From Roseospirillum parvum (GTDB lineage: Bacteria > Pseudomonadota > Alphaproteobacteria > Rhodospirillales > Rhodospirillaceae): a stretch of DNA of 64,000 nt. This document shows, in pieces, positions 47,844 to 57,255 of this stretch (within the stretch, counting starts at the first letter, position 1; each line of letters starts with the position of its first letter). Below the pieces are notes generated by a model, which did not search any database, had not been told where the DNA came from, and saw only the letters and a list, made by a program, of their open reading frames with translations. Location of the stretch: assembly GCF_900100455.1 (NCBI RefSeq), contig NZ_FNCV01000003.1, positions 124,001-188,000 on the forward strand, written 5' to 3'. The position numbers were made by a program, and so were the translations under genes.

Positions 47844-47878
47844 GCCGCAGCCGGTTCGTCACGCCGACCGGCTGCGGC
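47844..47878. terminator. Hairpin between the DUF3833 gene and convergent dctM
   Basis: A perfect 12-bp stem (47844-47855 with 47867-47878, GCCGCAGCCGGT and complement) with an 11-nt loop, positioned between two convergent operons. No T-run follows. Confidence 0.6.
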
Positions 47879-47892
47879 ACCCTTGGGGCCGA

Positions 47893-49485
47893 TCAGCCGA
47901 AGATCACCCCGGGCAGCCAGGTGGCCAACTCCGGGAAGGCGGCCAGGATGCCAAGGCCAATCAACTGGATGATCACGAAGGGCAGCACACCACGATAGAT
48001 GTGCATGGTGCTGATCGCCCTCGGCGCCACCCCGCGCAGATAGAACAGGGCAAAGCCGAAGGGCGGGGTGAGGAAGCTGGTCTGCAGGTTCATCGCCATC
48101 ATCACCCCCAGCCACACCGGGTCGACGTCCATCTTGAGCAGGATCGGCCCGACGATGGGCACCACCACGAAGACGATCTCGATGAAGTCGAGGAAGAAGC
48201 CCAGCACGAACATCACCACCATGACCAGCAGCATGGCGGCGAAAGTGCCGCCGGGCAGGCTGGTCAGGAACTCGTGCACCATGTCGTCGCCGCCGAAGCC
48301 CCGAAAGACCAGCGAGAACAATCCGGCGCCGACGATGATGATGAAGACCATCGAGGAAATCTGGGTGGTCGCCCGGTTGACCTCGACCAGCACCCCGGCC
48401 CGGTGCACCCGCAGCAGGCTGACCAACAGGCCCCAGGCCAGCCCCAGGCAGGCCAGCCCGGCCACGACGATGGCGACCATGTCGCCGGTCGGGATTTCCT
48501 GGCGCAGGACCCGCAGATCGAAGATGCGGATGAGGACCAGCATCAAGGCCAGCGAGGCGAAGGCGGTGATGGTCGGCCACGGCTTCTGGCCCGGCTCGGC
48601 GAGGCGCACCCCGGCCAGCAGGATGGAGCCGACGGCCCCCACCGCCGCCGCCTCGGTGGGAGTGGCCACGCCGGTCAGGATCGAGCCCAGCACGGCGACG
48701 ATCAGCACCACCGGCGGGATCAGCGCCTTGCTGATCATCGCCGCGGTTTCGCCGAAGGACAGATGGCCGGTTTCCTCGGCCGGGATGGGCGGCGCGGCCT
48801 TGGGGCGGAAGATGGCCACCCCGATGACGTAAAGGATGTACAGGCCGACCAGCCCCAGGCCGGGGATCAGGGCCCCGGCGAACAGGTCGCCGACGCTGAC
48901 CGGCTCGGGCGACCAGTTGCCCAACGCCCGCTGGGCATCGGTATAGGCGTTGGAAATCTGGTCGCCGAGCAGGACCAGGACGATCGACGGCGGGATGATC
49001 TGCCCCAGGGTGCCCGAGGCGCAGATGGTGCCGCAGGTCAGCGACGGCGAATAGCCCCGGCGCAGCATGGTCGGCAGGCTGAGCAGGCCCATGGTGACCA
49101 CGGTGGCGCCGACAATGCCGGTGGAGGCGGCGAGCAGCGCCCCCACCACGCACACCGAAATGCCCAGGCCGCCGCGCAGCGGGCCGAACAGCCGGCCCAT
49201 GTTCTCCAGCAACTCCTCGGCCACCTTGGAGCGCTCGAGCATCACCCCCATGAACACGAACAGCGGCACCGCGATCAGCACCTCGTTGGTCATGGTGCCG
49301 AAGATGCGCTGCGGCATGGCGGCCACGAAGGCCATGTCGAAAACGCCGAGGAACCAGCCAACGATGCCGAACAGAAAGGCCGAGCCACCCAGGGTGAAGG
49401 CCACCGGGAAGCCCAGCAGCAGGAAGCCGCAGGTGCCGGCGAACATCAACAGGGCCATCACCTCGGCGAGCAGGGAGGGGCTCAT
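47893..49485 (-). CDS. dctM: TRAP transporter large permease DctM
   Basis: DctM is the sodium-coupled translocating subunit of a tripartite ATP-independent periplasmic transporter. The 530-residue protein has about twelve to fourteen membrane segments. Family motifs include FVFMGVMLERSKVAEELLENMGRLFG, CGTICASGTLGQIIPPSIVLV and TPTEAAAVGAVGSI. It is longer than minimal DctM (about 430 aa) because of an expanded central loop, as seen in alpha-keto-acid type systems. Its start overlaps the dctQ stop by 4 nt. Confidence 0.93.
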   Translation of the reverse strand: MSPSLLAEVMALLMFAGTCGFLLLGFPVAFTLGGSAFLFGIVGWFLGVFDMAFVAAMPQRIFGTMTNEVLIAVPLFVFMGVMLERSKVAEELLENMGRLFGPLRGGLGISVCVVGALLAASTGIVGATVVTMGLLSLPTMLRRGYSPSLTCGTICASGTLGQIIPPSIVLVLLGDQISNAYTDAQRALGNWSPEPVSVGDLFAGALIPGLGLVGLYILYVIGVAIFRPKAAPPIPAEETGHLSFGETAAMISKALIPPVVLIVAVLGSILTGVATPTEAAAVGAVGSILLAGVRLAEPGQKPWPTITAFASLALMLVLIRIFDLRVLRQEIPTGDMVAIVVAGLACLGLAWGLLVSLLRVHRAGVLVEVNRATTQISSMVFIIIVGAGLFSLVFRGFGGDDMVHEFLTSLPGGTFAAMLLVMVVMFVLGFFLDFIEIVFVVVPIVGPILLKMDVDPVWLGVMMAMNLQTSFLTPPFGFALFYLRGVAPRAISTMHIYRGVLPFVIIQLIGLGILAAFPELATWLPGVIFG

Positions 49486-50045
49486 CGGTCGTCCTCCCCG
49501 TCGTCGTTGCCGTCGTCGTCGCCGGTCACCGAGGGCACCGTCACCCCGGCCAGCCGGAGGCCGGCGCGCGCGACCATCGACAGGGCCTGCAAAACGACCA
49601 ACCCGGCGAACACCAGGATCACCGTTTTCAACAGGAATACCGCCTGGATGCCGCTGGTTTCCTTCGACCCCTCGAAGACCCGCCAGCTATTGGCCACATA
49701 GGGGTAGCTGACCCAGGCGATGAGGGCGCAGAAGGGAATGAGGAAGGCCAGCGCGCCGAACAGGTCCACCATCGCCTTGAAGCGCGGCGAGGCGGTTCGA
49801 TAGAACACGTCGACCCGGACGTGACCCTCGGTCAAAAGGGTGAAGCCGGCGCCGACCATGAAGATCAGGCCGTGCATGTAGACGATGGACTCCTGGGCCC
49901 AGATGAAGCCCAGGCCGAAGATGTAGCGCAGCACGACCACGGCGAACTGGACCAGGACCATGATCAGGGCCAACCAGGCGACGGTGCGGCCAATCCAGAG
50001 GTTGGTCCGGTCAACGGCAAGCGCGAAGCGGGAAAGGGGGGTCAC
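49482..50045 (-). CDS. dctQ: TRAP transporter small permease DctQ
   Basis: This 187-residue protein has four membrane segments (around residues 15-37, 49-70, 88-110 and 128-150), matching the DctQ family (IVYMHGLIFMVGAGFTLLTEGHVRVDVFYR). It anchors the large permease and completes the membrane part of the TRAP system. The C-terminus is an acidic Asp/Gly tail (GDDDGNDDGEDD). It overlaps dctM by 4 nt and is 107 bp downstream of dctP. Confidence 0.92.
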   Translation of the reverse strand: MTPLSRFALAVDRTNLWIGRTVAWLALIMVLVQFAVVVLRYIFGLGFIWAQESIVYMHGLIFMVGAGFTLLTEGHVRVDVFYRTASPRFKAMVDLFGALAFLIPFCALIAWVSYPYVANSWRVFEGSKETSGIQAVFLLKTVILVFAGLVVLQALSMVARAGLRLAGVTVPSVTGDDDGNDDGEDDR

Positions 50046-50100
50046 GGGGGCCGTCCTTCACAGGCGGATCAGGCGGGAAAGGCTTCGTGAAACGGGAACA

Positions 50101-50129
50101 GGCCCCGGAGCGTCACGGGCTCCGGGGCC
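50101..50129 (-). terminator. Hairpin between dctP and dctQ
   Basis: An 11-bp stem (50101-50111 with 50119-50129, GGCCCCGGAGC and complement) sits 23 bp after the dctP stop and 55 bp before the dctQ start. Such hairpins commonly stabilise or partially terminate the transcript, giving more binding protein than permease. Confidence 0.65.
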
Positions 50130-50152
50130 GTTCCGGCCAAGGCCTGGGGGCC

Positions 50153-51256
50153 TCAGCCGCCGTAGTTGAAGGGCAGCAGGCGGGCGTTCCAGTAGGCCTG
50201 GTCGGCCAGCTTGGACCAGCTGATGGCCATCTTGCGGAACTTCACGAAGCTGTCGTAGACGCGCCCGGTCATGGCGTCGCCGGCGGCGGCCTCGGCGACC
50301 ACCTCGCCCGAGGCCTGGCCGATCGCCTTCATGACGTCGTCGGAGAACTTGCGCAGCTCAACCCCGTGCTGGTTGATCAGGGTGTTCAGCGCATCACCGT
50401 TGCGGGCCGTGAACTCGGCCAGGGTGAAGTTGTTCTCGGCGATCATGGCGTCCTCGACCAGGGCCTTCTCGTCGGCGCTGAAGCTGTTCCAGACGTCGAG
50501 GTTGATGCCGCAGGACAGGCCGGTGCCGGGCTCGTGGAAGCCGGGGTAGTAGTAGAACTTGGCCACCTTGTAGAAGCCGAAGGCCAGATCGTTCCACGGG
50601 CCGACCCACTCGGTGGCATCGATGGCGCCCGACTGCAGGGCCGGGAAGATCTCGCCGCCGGGCAGGCTGACGGCGGCGGCACCGATCCGGCGCAGCACCT
50701 CGCCCCCCAGGCCGGGCATCCGGATCTTCAAGCCCTTGTAGTCTTCCAGGCTGTTGATTTCCTTGTTGAACCAACCGCCCATCTGGACCCCGGTGTTGCC
50801 CGACAGGAAGGGCTTCAGCTTGAAGTCGGCGGCCAACTCGTCCCACAGCTCCTGACCCCCGCCGTAGTAGACCCAGGCGTTCAGCTCGGTGGCGGTCAGG
50901 CCGAAGGGCACGGCGGCGAAGAAGTTGAAGGCCTTCGACTTGCCCTGCCAGTAGTACTCGGCCCCGTGGTAGAGGTCGGCGGTGCCGTTGGAAACGGCGT
51001 CGAAGGACTCAAAAGGCGGCACCAGCTCGCCGGCGGCGAACACCTTCACGGTCAGCTTGCCGCCGCTGGCGTCGGTGATCCGCTTGGCCACGCGCTCGGC
51101 GCCGGTGCCCAGGCCGGGGAAGTTCTTCGGCCAGGTGGTGACCATCTTCAACTCGCGCATGCCCTGGGCGATGGCCGGAGCGGGGAAGGCGCTGGCCGCG
51201 GCCACCGCGCCGGCACCGGCGAAAGCGCTGCCCTTCAGGAAATCACGACGTTTCAT
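50153..51256 (-). CDS. dctP: TRAP transporter substrate-binding protein DctP (TakP-like)
   Basis: This 367-residue periplasmic solute-binding protein is the first gene of the operon. The N-terminus has a twin-arginine signal (RRDFLKG, then a hydrophobic stretch ending PAIAQG). The mature part begins with ELKMVTTWPKNFPGLG, and the segment ATEWVGPWNDLAFGFYKVA resembles the alpha-keto-acid binding TakP and lactate-binding relatives. A monocarboxylate or 2-keto-acid ligand is therefore likely but inferred. It is transcribed toward dctQ-dctM. Confidence 0.9.
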   Translation of the reverse strand: MKRRDFLKGSAFAGAGAVAAASAFPAPAIAQGMRELKMVTTWPKNFPGLGTGAERVAKRITDASGGKLTVKVFAAGELVPPFESFDAVSNGTADLYHGAEYYWQGKSKAFNFFAAVPFGLTATELNAWVYYGGGQELWDELAADFKLKPFLSGNTGVQMGGWFNKEINSLEDYKGLKIRMPGLGGEVLRRIGAAAVSLPGGEIFPALQSGAIDATEWVGPWNDLAFGFYKVAKFYYYPGFHEPGTGLSCGINLDVWNSFSADEKALVEDAMIAENNFTLAEFTARNGDALNTLINQHGVELRKFSDDVMKAIGQASGEVVAEAAAGDAMTGRVYDSFVKFRKMAISWSKLADQAYWNARLLPFNYGG

Positions 51257-51377
51257 CCTCTACCTCCCGGGTCGGTCATGGTTTTGTTTGGAACGCAATC
51301 AGATGGACCCCATCACGGCCCGGGCCGTCCGGGCCGATTATGAGTGAAGGGAAAGCATAGAGCCTTTCAGTCCGGAA

Positions 51378-52217
51378 TCAACAAATGCCTTGGCCCATGA
51401 AGGGCTTGACCATGCCGGCGGAGGCATCCTCCAGGTTCTGGCGCGAGCTTCGGGTGAGATGGTCCGCTTCGTTGAGGGAGCTCCGTTCGGCCGTCGCGTC
51501 GAGCCGGCCCCAGCCGACCGCCGGCCGGTAGGCCTCAAGCGGCTGGAAGCGCTCCTTGTAGGACATCTTCGGGCTCTGGGCGATCCAGAAGCCCAGGTAG
51601 ACGTAGGGCAGGCCCAGGGCCCGGGCGTGCTCGATCAGCCACAGCACGGTGTGGGTGCCCAGGCTGCGCTCGGTCTGCTCCGGGTCGTAGAAGCTGTAGA
51701 CGGCGGACAGTCCGTCGTCCATGTGGTCGGCCAGACAGACCGCGATCAGCCGTTCGGCCGGATCGCGGAACTCGTAGAGGCAGGTCTCGATGGGGCTGTC
51801 CTCGATCATCGAGCGGTATTCGTAGTAGCCCATCAGGGCCATGTCGCTGCCGGCGTGGCGCCGCCGCTGGTACTCGGTGAACAGCCGGTAGTGCTCGGCC
51901 TGGGCGCGCGCCGGCAGGCGGCGCACGGTCAAATCGGCGTTGCGCTTGAAGGTGCGGGCAAGGGTGCGCCGGCGGGCGAACGCATCGACCACCACGCGCA
52001 CCGGGACGCAGGCCCGGCAGGTCGGGCAGGCCGGGGCATAGGCAATGCCGTGGCTGCGCCGGAAGCCGGCCCGGGAAAGCTGGTTGTGCAGCGGCTCGGC
52101 CTGGGTGCCGGTCAGCTCGGTCAGCACCTTGCGCTCCAGCCGTCCGGGCAGGTACGGGCAAGGCATGGGCGCGGTGCTGAAAAAGAACCGCGGCCGGGCC
52201 GGTTGGCGTTGATCCAT
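51378..52217 (-). CDS. bpt: Aspartate/glutamate leucyltransferase Bpt
   Basis: Bpt transfers leucine from Leu-tRNA to proteins with N-terminal Asp or Glu, feeding the bacterial N-end-rule pathway for ClpS-ClpAP degradation. The 279-residue protein shows the ATE/Bpt pattern CPYLPGR, then HGIAYAPACPTCRACVPVR, and YRRRH-like YQRRRHAGSDM. The C-terminal GNAT-like half contains YSFYDPEQTERSLGTHTVLWLIEHA and YVYLGFWIAQSPKMSYKERFQPLE. The start ATG 52217 matches the usual N-terminus; upstream sequence up to 52274 is poor in features. No clpS or clpA is adjacent. Confidence 0.93.
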   Translation of the reverse strand: MDQRQPARPRFFFSTAPMPCPYLPGRLERKVLTELTGTQAEPLHNQLSRAGFRRSHGIAYAPACPTCRACVPVRVVVDAFARRRTLARTFKRNADLTVRRLPARAQAEHYRLFTEYQRRRHAGSDMALMGYYEYRSMIEDSPIETCLYEFRDPAERLIAVCLADHMDDGLSAVYSFYDPEQTERSLGTHTVLWLIEHARALGLPYVYLGFWIAQSPKMSYKERFQPLEAYRPAVGWGRLDATAERSSLNEADHLTRSSRQNLEDASAGMVKPFMGQGIC

Positions 52218-52408
52218 GGCTGCGAACGGTCTCCCCGAAGACCACCCCGGCGACCGGCGTTGGCTTGCCGCCAAGCTTGGAGCCTGTTTTGTTGAAAACG
52301 GGCCGGGGACGGGTCTTGCGTGATCTATCCCTGCTCGGTCCTGTCTAACACAGGGTGAGGGGGCCCGGCACCCCTAAAAGTGGGCTGACTGGAATGGTTC
52401 CACACAGC

Positions 52409-53392
52409 CTATTCCAGGATGCTGGGCATGGGACCTTCGTCCGGGGCGGCGCTGGCGGCGGTCGGCGGGGGATCGCGCAGCAGGATGATGCTCACCCGCC
52501 GGTTGCGGGGATCGTTGGGGTTGTCGGGGAACAGCGGGTCGTTGGCGGCCTGCCCGCCGACCCGGTTGATCCGGCCGTCCTCGACCCCGCTTTCGACCAG
52601 CACGCGCCGGCTGGCCAGGGCCCGGTCGGCCGACAGCTCCCAGTTGGAATAGCCACCGGGGGCGCCAAATCCCGCCGAGTCGGTGTGTCCGGAGATGGCC
52701 AGGTTCTTGTTCAGGTTGGAGACGATGCGCCCGACGATCTCCAGCAGCTTGCGGGTGTGCGGGTACATCGCCGCGCTGCCCGGCGGGAACATCGACTTGC
52801 CGTCCTGGTCGACGATCTGGATGCGCAGGCCTTCCGGGGTGTTGTCGATCAGCAGCGACTCTTGAAGCTCCTGAAGGTCCGGGGCGCTCTGCATGGCCTG
52901 ACGCAGGGTCTCGGCGGCTTCCTCGAACTGCTCCTGCTCGCGCTTGGCGGCGGCCTCGGCGGCGGCCATGGCGAGGTCTTCCTCGCTCGGCTCCACCTGA
53001 TCCTCCCCCGGCGCCTCGTTGGGATCGGTGACATCGGCCCCGCCCTGGCCGATGGACGGCGGCGGCAGCGACATCGGGATGGCCGGCGAGGAGCTGTCGG
53101 ACGAGGCGGCGCCTTCCCCGACCACCTGACCGCCCAGCATGCCGCCGGCCCCACTGGTCGAGCTGGAAAGCGCGGTCGGCGCGAAATAGTCCGAAATGCC
53201 CTGGAGCTGTTCCTCGGTCACCGAGTTGAGCAGCCACAAGAGCAGGAAGAAGGCCATCATGGCGGTCACGAAGTCGGCGTAGGCCACCTTCCAGGCGCCG
53301 CCATGGTGGGCGTGGCCGCCCTTCTTGACCCGCTTGATGATGGTGACGCCACCCTCGGCGCCATGGGCTTCGCCGTTTTCTTCCTCGGCCAT
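52409..53392 (-). CDS. motB: Flagellar stator protein MotB
   Basis: MotB anchors the MotAB proton-driven stator to peptidoglycan. The 327-residue protein has one membrane segment at about residues 38-58 with the proton-carrying Asp40 (YADFVTAMMAFFLLLW). An acidic Gln/Glu-rich linker follows, then a C-terminal OmpA-like domain (LAISGHTDSAGFGAPGGYSNWELSADRA, RRVSI). The N-terminal His/Lys-rich tail precedes the plug region. It lies 22 bp downstream of motA. Confidence 0.95.
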   Translation of the reverse strand: MAEEENGEAHGAEGGVTIIKRVKKGGHAHHGGAWKVAYADFVTAMMAFFLLLWLLNSVTEEQLQGISDYFAPTALSSSTSGAGGMLGGQVVGEGAASSDSSSPAIPMSLPPPSIGQGGADVTDPNEAPGEDQVEPSEEDLAMAAAEAAAKREQEQFEEAAETLRQAMQSAPDLQELQESLLIDNTPEGLRIQIVDQDGKSMFPPGSAAMYPHTRKLLEIVGRIVSNLNKNLAISGHTDSAGFGAPGGYSNWELSADRALASRRVLVESGVEDGRINRVGGQAANDPLFPDNPNDPRNRRVSIILLRDPPPTAASAAPDEGPMPSILE

Positions 53393-53414
53393 GGCAGCCT
53401 CTCCCGTCCAGTCC

Positions 53415-54275
53415 TCAGTCGGCGGTCAGGTTGGTCACCGTCTCTTCCACTTCCTGGAAGGAGGGGCGCACCGTGCCGGGCAGGATCTTGCGGGCGAACT
53501 CGATGGAAACCTGGGGCGCGTAGCCCTGCATGTGGGCCAGGAGGGCGGCTTTGATGCAGCGCAGGTATTCGGTTTCGGCGTCGTAGGCGACGGCGATTGC
53601 CCGCGCGAAGGGGGCGAAGAAGGCGTAGGAGAACAGCACGCCCGAGAAGGTGCCGACCAGGGCGGCGCCGATCAGGTGGCCCAGCACTTCCGGCGGCTCG
53701 GTGATGGCGCCCATGGTGTGGATGATGCCCAGCACGGCAGCCACGATACCCAGCGCCGGCATGGCGTCGGCCACGGTGCTGACGGCCTCCGCCACGGCGT
53801 GGTGTTCCTTGTGGTGGGCCTCGATTTCCTCGTCGATGATGGCTTCCATTTCGTGGGCGTTGTTGGTGCCCAGGGTGAGAAGCCTGAGGTAATCGCACAG
53901 GAAGGTCAGGGTGTGGTGGTCCTTGGCGAAGCCCGGGAACTTCTGGAACAGCGGGCTTTCGTCGGGCTTTTCCACATGGCTTTCAAGGGCCAGGTCGCCC
54001 TTGGTCTTGGCCAGCTTGAACAGCGAGTAGAGGCACGACAGAAGCTCGAGATAGCTTTTCTTGTTGTGCCTGGGGCCCTTCATCATCGGGCCGATGGCCT
54101 TCATGGTGCCCTTGATCACCGAGGTCGGCGAGCCAATGATGAAGCTGCCGATGGCCGCGCCGAAGATGATGACGAACTCGAAGGGCTGCCACAGGACGTC
54201 AAGGTGGCCGCCGGCCCCCAGGTAGCCGCCGATCACCGAGGCGATGACGACCAGCATGCCAATGATGATCAGCAT
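53415..54275 (-). CDS. motA: Flagellar stator protein MotA
   Basis: MotA forms the torque-generating membrane channel with MotB. The 286-residue protein has four membrane segments (about residues 2-22, 32-50, 170-190 and 203-223) and a large cytoplasmic loop. Conserved motifs are GGYLGAGGHLDVLWQPFEFVIIFGAAIG, the loop charge region, and VAAVLGIIHTMGAITEPPEVLGHLIGAALVGTF. No flagellar cluster adjoins it. A hook-like gene lies 45 kb away in the same window. Confidence 0.96.
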   Translation of the reverse strand: MLIIIGMLVVIASVIGGYLGAGGHLDVLWQPFEFVIIFGAAIGSFIIGSPTSVIKGTMKAIGPMMKGPRHNKKSYLELLSCLYSLFKLAKTKGDLALESHVEKPDESPLFQKFPGFAKDHHTLTFLCDYLRLLTLGTNNAHEMEAIIDEEIEAHHKEHHAVAEAVSTVADAMPALGIVAAVLGIIHTMGAITEPPEVLGHLIGAALVGTFSGVLFSYAFFAPFARAIAVAYDAETEYLRCIKAALLAHMQGYAPQVSIEFARKILPGTVRPSFQEVEETVTNLTAD

Positions 54276-54466
54276 CGGGCGGCCTCCCCGTCACGGCCAG
54301 CCGGCAACCAAGGCCGGCCGGCGGCCTCGACACATCGCTGTGAAGGAAAGGCGCGCACCGAAACTGCAACTCCCGAAAAGGGCGACCCGCGCGGCCCCAC
54401 CCAAAGGGGGAAGGGCACCCCCCACTTAGACAACCCCTGGCCCGAAAAATCAACCGTATCGGCATC

Positions 54467-54495
54467 ACCGGGGGGCACGGATGGGCCCCCCGGGT
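54467..54495 (-). terminator. Probable terminator after the aldehyde dehydrogenase gene
   Basis: A 9-10-bp GC-rich stem (54467-54476 with 54485-54495, ACCGGGGGGC and its near complement) lies just downstream of the stop at 54509 on the minus strand. The AT-richer stretch at 54440-54460 follows it. Confidence 0.5.
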
Positions 54496-54508
54496 CGGCC
54501 GATCATCC

Positions 54509-55996
54509 TCAGCCCATGTTGAGGATGATGGTCTTCTTGTGGGTGTAGTGCTCCAGCATGGCTTCCAGCGAGGCTTCCTTGCCGACCCCGCTGCTCTTGA
54601 TGCCGCCGTAGGACAGGTTGGCCTGCACCACCAGGTTCTGGTTGACCTGCACGAAGCCGGCCTCCAGCCGGTGGCTGGCGTCGAGCGCCGTCTTCAGGTC
54701 GCGGGTCCAGATGGTGGCGGCCAGGCCGTACTCGCTGTCGTTGGCCCGGGCCAGGGCGTCCTCATAGTCGGTGAAGCGGAAGATGCAGGTGACTGGGCCG
54801 AAGATTTCCTCGCGCGCCGGGGGGGCGTCGGGGGCGATGTCGGTGAAGATCACCGGCTGCACGAACAGACCCTTCTTCAGGGCCGGATCGTCGGGCAGCT
54901 TGGCGCAGCGGTTGGCCGTGCCGCCGGCCTTCTCGCCGGCCTCGATGTAGGCCTTCACCTTCTCCAACTGCTGCGGGCTGATGATGGTGCCGATGTCGGT
55001 CTTCTCGTCCAGCGGGTCGCCCATCACCATGTCGTTGACCGCCGCCTTCAGGCGCGCGACGAAGGCATCGTGGATGTCGGCGTGGACGAAGATGCGGCTG
55101 GCCGCGGTGCAGCTCTGCCCCTGGCGGGTGAAGCGCATGCCGCCCAGGGCGCCGGCGATGGCCTTGTCCATGTCGGCGTCGGCCATGACGATCATCGGGC
55201 TCTTGCCGCCCAACTCCAGGGTCACCGGGATCAGCTTGTCGGCCGCGGTGCGGGTGACGATGCGCCCGGTCTCCACCGAGCCGGTGAAGGTCACCTTGCC
55301 GACATCCGGGTGGGCGACCAGCGGACCGCCACACTCCGGCCCGTAGCCCGACAGGATGTTGAGGATGCCGGCCGGCAGAACCTGGTTCATGATCTGCACC
55401 ACGCGCAGCACGGTCAGCGGCGCTTCCTCGGCCGACTTGACCACCACCGCGTTGCCGGCCACCAGGGCCGGGGCGATCTTCAGCGCCATCAGCAGCATCG
55501 GCACGTTCCAGGGGATGATGGCGCCGACCACGCCGATCGGCTGGCGGATGGTCATGGTCAGCATGTCGGGGCGGAAGGGCACGGTCTCGCCCTTCAACTC
55601 CGAGGCCAGGCCGCCGTAGAACAGGAACATGTCGGCCAGCACCGAGGCCTCGACCCGGCTTTCCGTGCGCAGCGCCTTGCCGGTTTCCAGGGCGATCAGC
55701 CGGCCCAGTTCCTCGACATGATCGGACAGCCGGCGGCCGCACTCGGTGATCAGCTTGCCGCGCTCGCGGGCGGGCAGGGCGGCCCACTCCTTCTGGGCCC
55801 TTTTGGCGGCCTTGACGGCGGCATCGACGTCGTCGGCGTCACCCTCGGCGGCGCTGCCGATGACGCTGCCGGTGGCCGGGTTGACCACGTTGAACACCGC
55901 CCCCGAGGCGGCCGGCCTGAGCGCGCCATCGATCATGTGCCGGCCGGAAATCTCGTCGGCCAGGGCATAGGGGTCGGTGTTGGGGGTAATGGACAT
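54509..55996 (-). CDS. NAD(P)-dependent aldehyde dehydrogenase
   Basis: This 495-residue ALDH superfamily enzyme oxidises an aldehyde to the acid. Cys296 in GQSCTAASR is the catalytic nucleophile and Glu261 in LELGGK the general base. FTGSVETG and IIPWNVP are cofactor-site motifs. The substrate is not predictable from sequence. It lies 94 bp downstream of a GntR/FadR-type regulator in the same direction, and the regulator has an operator-like palindrome upstream, so the ALDH is probably its target. Confidence 0.9.
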   Translation of the reverse strand: MSITPNTDPYALADEISGRHMIDGALRPAASGAVFNVVNPATGSVIGSAAEGDADDVDAAVKAAKRAQKEWAALPARERGKLITECGRRLSDHVEELGRLIALETGKALRTESRVEASVLADMFLFYGGLASELKGETVPFRPDMLTMTIRQPIGVVGAIIPWNVPMLLMALKIAPALVAGNAVVVKSAEEAPLTVLRVVQIMNQVLPAGILNILSGYGPECGGPLVAHPDVGKVTFTGSVETGRIVTRTAADKLIPVTLELGGKSPMIVMADADMDKAIAGALGGMRFTRQGQSCTAASRIFVHADIHDAFVARLKAAVNDMVMGDPLDEKTDIGTIISPQQLEKVKAYIEAGEKAGGTANRCAKLPDDPALKKGLFVQPVIFTDIAPDAPPAREEIFGPVTCIFRFTDYEDALARANDSEYGLAATIWTRDLKTALDASHRLEAGFVQVNQNLVVQANLSYGGIKSSGVGKEASLEAMLEHYTHKKTIILNMG

Positions 55997-56090
55997 GGAT
56001 CGGCCTCTCGTGGATGGGGTGGCGGAAGTGCTTGGTGGGCGGACGTTTCGTCCCGTTGGGGGCGGGTGTGTTTCCAGCCTGTTGTTGGGG

Positions 56091-56915
56091 TTATTGCGCC
56101 GCCTCTTCTGGCAAGGTGGCGAGGAAGGCGGCGAACACGTCGCCCTGGACGGTGACATGGGCCCGCATGGCCTTTTCGGCGTCCTCGGCCCGCCCTTCGA
56201 GGATCGCCATCACCACCGAGCGGTGCTCGGCCAGCGAACTGTCGATGCGATCCTCGCGGGCATACAGCTGGTAGCGCCGGTAGGGGGCGGTCTGGTTGCG
56301 CAGCGACACCGCCATGCCGGCCAGATAGGCGTTGTGGGCCCCGGCATAGATGATGTCGTGAAACACCTTGTTGGCCTCGTAGTAGGCTTCGCGGTTGGCC
56401 TGGGTGTGCTCCACGGCGCAGGCCGCCAGGGCCTGTTCCAGCGCCGCGTGTTCGTCGGGGCCCATGCGCTGGGCGGCGAGGCGGGCGCACAGGGCTTCCA
56501 GTTCGGCCATCACCTCGAACATCTCGGCCAGCCGGTCGACGGTGATCACCCGCACCACGGCGCCCAGGCGCGGCCGCACCTCGACCAGCCCGGAGGACGA
56601 CAACTGGCGCAGCGCCTCGCGCACCGGGGTGCGCGACACATTGAAACGGCGGGCCAGCGAGATTTCGTCCAGGCGGTCGCCGGGTTTCAGCCGGCCCTGG
56701 AAGATCTCTTCCTCCAGGGACCGGCGCAGGCGTTCGGCCCGGGTCGGGCGGCTGCGCGCCGGGCGCCCCGGGCCGGCCCCGGACTTCGCCGCCTCGCCGC
56801 CCGTTTCCCGGGCAGCCGCGACGGCCGGCGTGGTGGCGGGTACCACGGCATCGGAGGCGTCGGCTGGGGGTGGGGGGGTGCGGGCACTCACGGGCGGTCG
56901 GATCAGCCTGCTCAT
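56091..56915 (-). CDS. GntR family regulator, FadR/FCD type
   Basis: This 274-residue transcription factor has an N-terminal winged helix (LRRSLEEEIFQGRLKPGDRLDEISLARRFNVSRTPVREALRQLSSSGLVEVRPRLGAVV) and a C-terminal FCD ligand-binding domain. The latter has the metal-ligand pattern H-D (FHDIIYAGAHN) and the second His block (LAEHRSVVMAILEGRAEDAEKAMRAHV). FCD domains sense carboxylic acids or sugars, often with a bound metal. A ~55-residue Ala/Pro-rich tail precedes the winged helix. Start ATG 56915 is supported by the position of the palindrome at 56987-56996. It likely represses itself and the ALDH. Confidence 0.92.
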   Translation of the reverse strand: MSRLIRPPVSARTPPPPADASDAVVPATTPAVAAARETGGEAAKSGAGPGRPARSRPTRAERLRRSLEEEIFQGRLKPGDRLDEISLARRFNVSRTPVREALRQLSSSGLVEVRPRLGAVVRVITVDRLAEMFEVMAELEALCARLAAQRMGPDEHAALEQALAACAVEHTQANREAYYEANKVFHDIIYAGAHNAYLAGMAVSLRNQTAPYRRYQLYAREDRIDSSLAEHRSVVMAILEGRAEDAEKAMRAHVTVQGDVFAAFLATLPEEAAQ

Positions 56916-56986
56916 GAAGAAGGGACGGGCCGCCGAAGCGCCTTGGGGCCGACGGAAAGGCCGAGCCCGGCACCTGGGCATCTTTC

Positions 56987-56996
56987 TTGTATACAA
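56987..56996. promoter_or_regulatory. Putative GntR operator TTGTATACAA
   Basis: This is a perfect 10-bp palindrome in an otherwise GC-rich stretch, 72 bp upstream of the gntR start and about 260 bp upstream of the divergent hydrolase. It matches the core (T-x-GTATAC-x-A) recognised by many FCD-type GntR repressors, and GTATAC-centred sequence could also overlap a -10 element. Confidence 0.7.
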
Positions 56997-57212
56997 TAGC
57001 CGACAGGGACGCGCCAAGGCGCTTTGTCGCACCGAGTCCCGCGCTGCGTTTGCACGCCGCGCGACGTCAGCCCGCGCCAAAGGGTGGAACAACTCCGGTT
57101 TTCCTCGCCTCGACCCTTGTCAGCGCCCGAGACCTGGCGCACCATGCCGGGAGGGTCCGCGCCCCCAACCCGCCGAGGTGGCGCCGGGCCATGCCCAATC
57201 CCGACAGTCCGC

Positions 57213-57240
57213 CCATGGACAGCGAGCCATGGACAGCGAG
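57213..57240 (+). repeat. 14-bp direct duplication containing ATG
   Basis: CCATGGACAGCGAG is exactly duplicated at 57213-57226 and 57227-57240. The second copy places an ATG (57229) in frame with the downstream hydrolase, while the first is out of frame. Confidence 0.85.
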
Positions 57241-57255
57241 CCAGGGAGTGCCGTC

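Noticed and set aside
50047-50071. TGATCC on the minus strand at 50071-50066 as an RpoE promoter for dctQ
   Set aside because: The base 18 nt downstream is C and no TA-starting hexamer is present.
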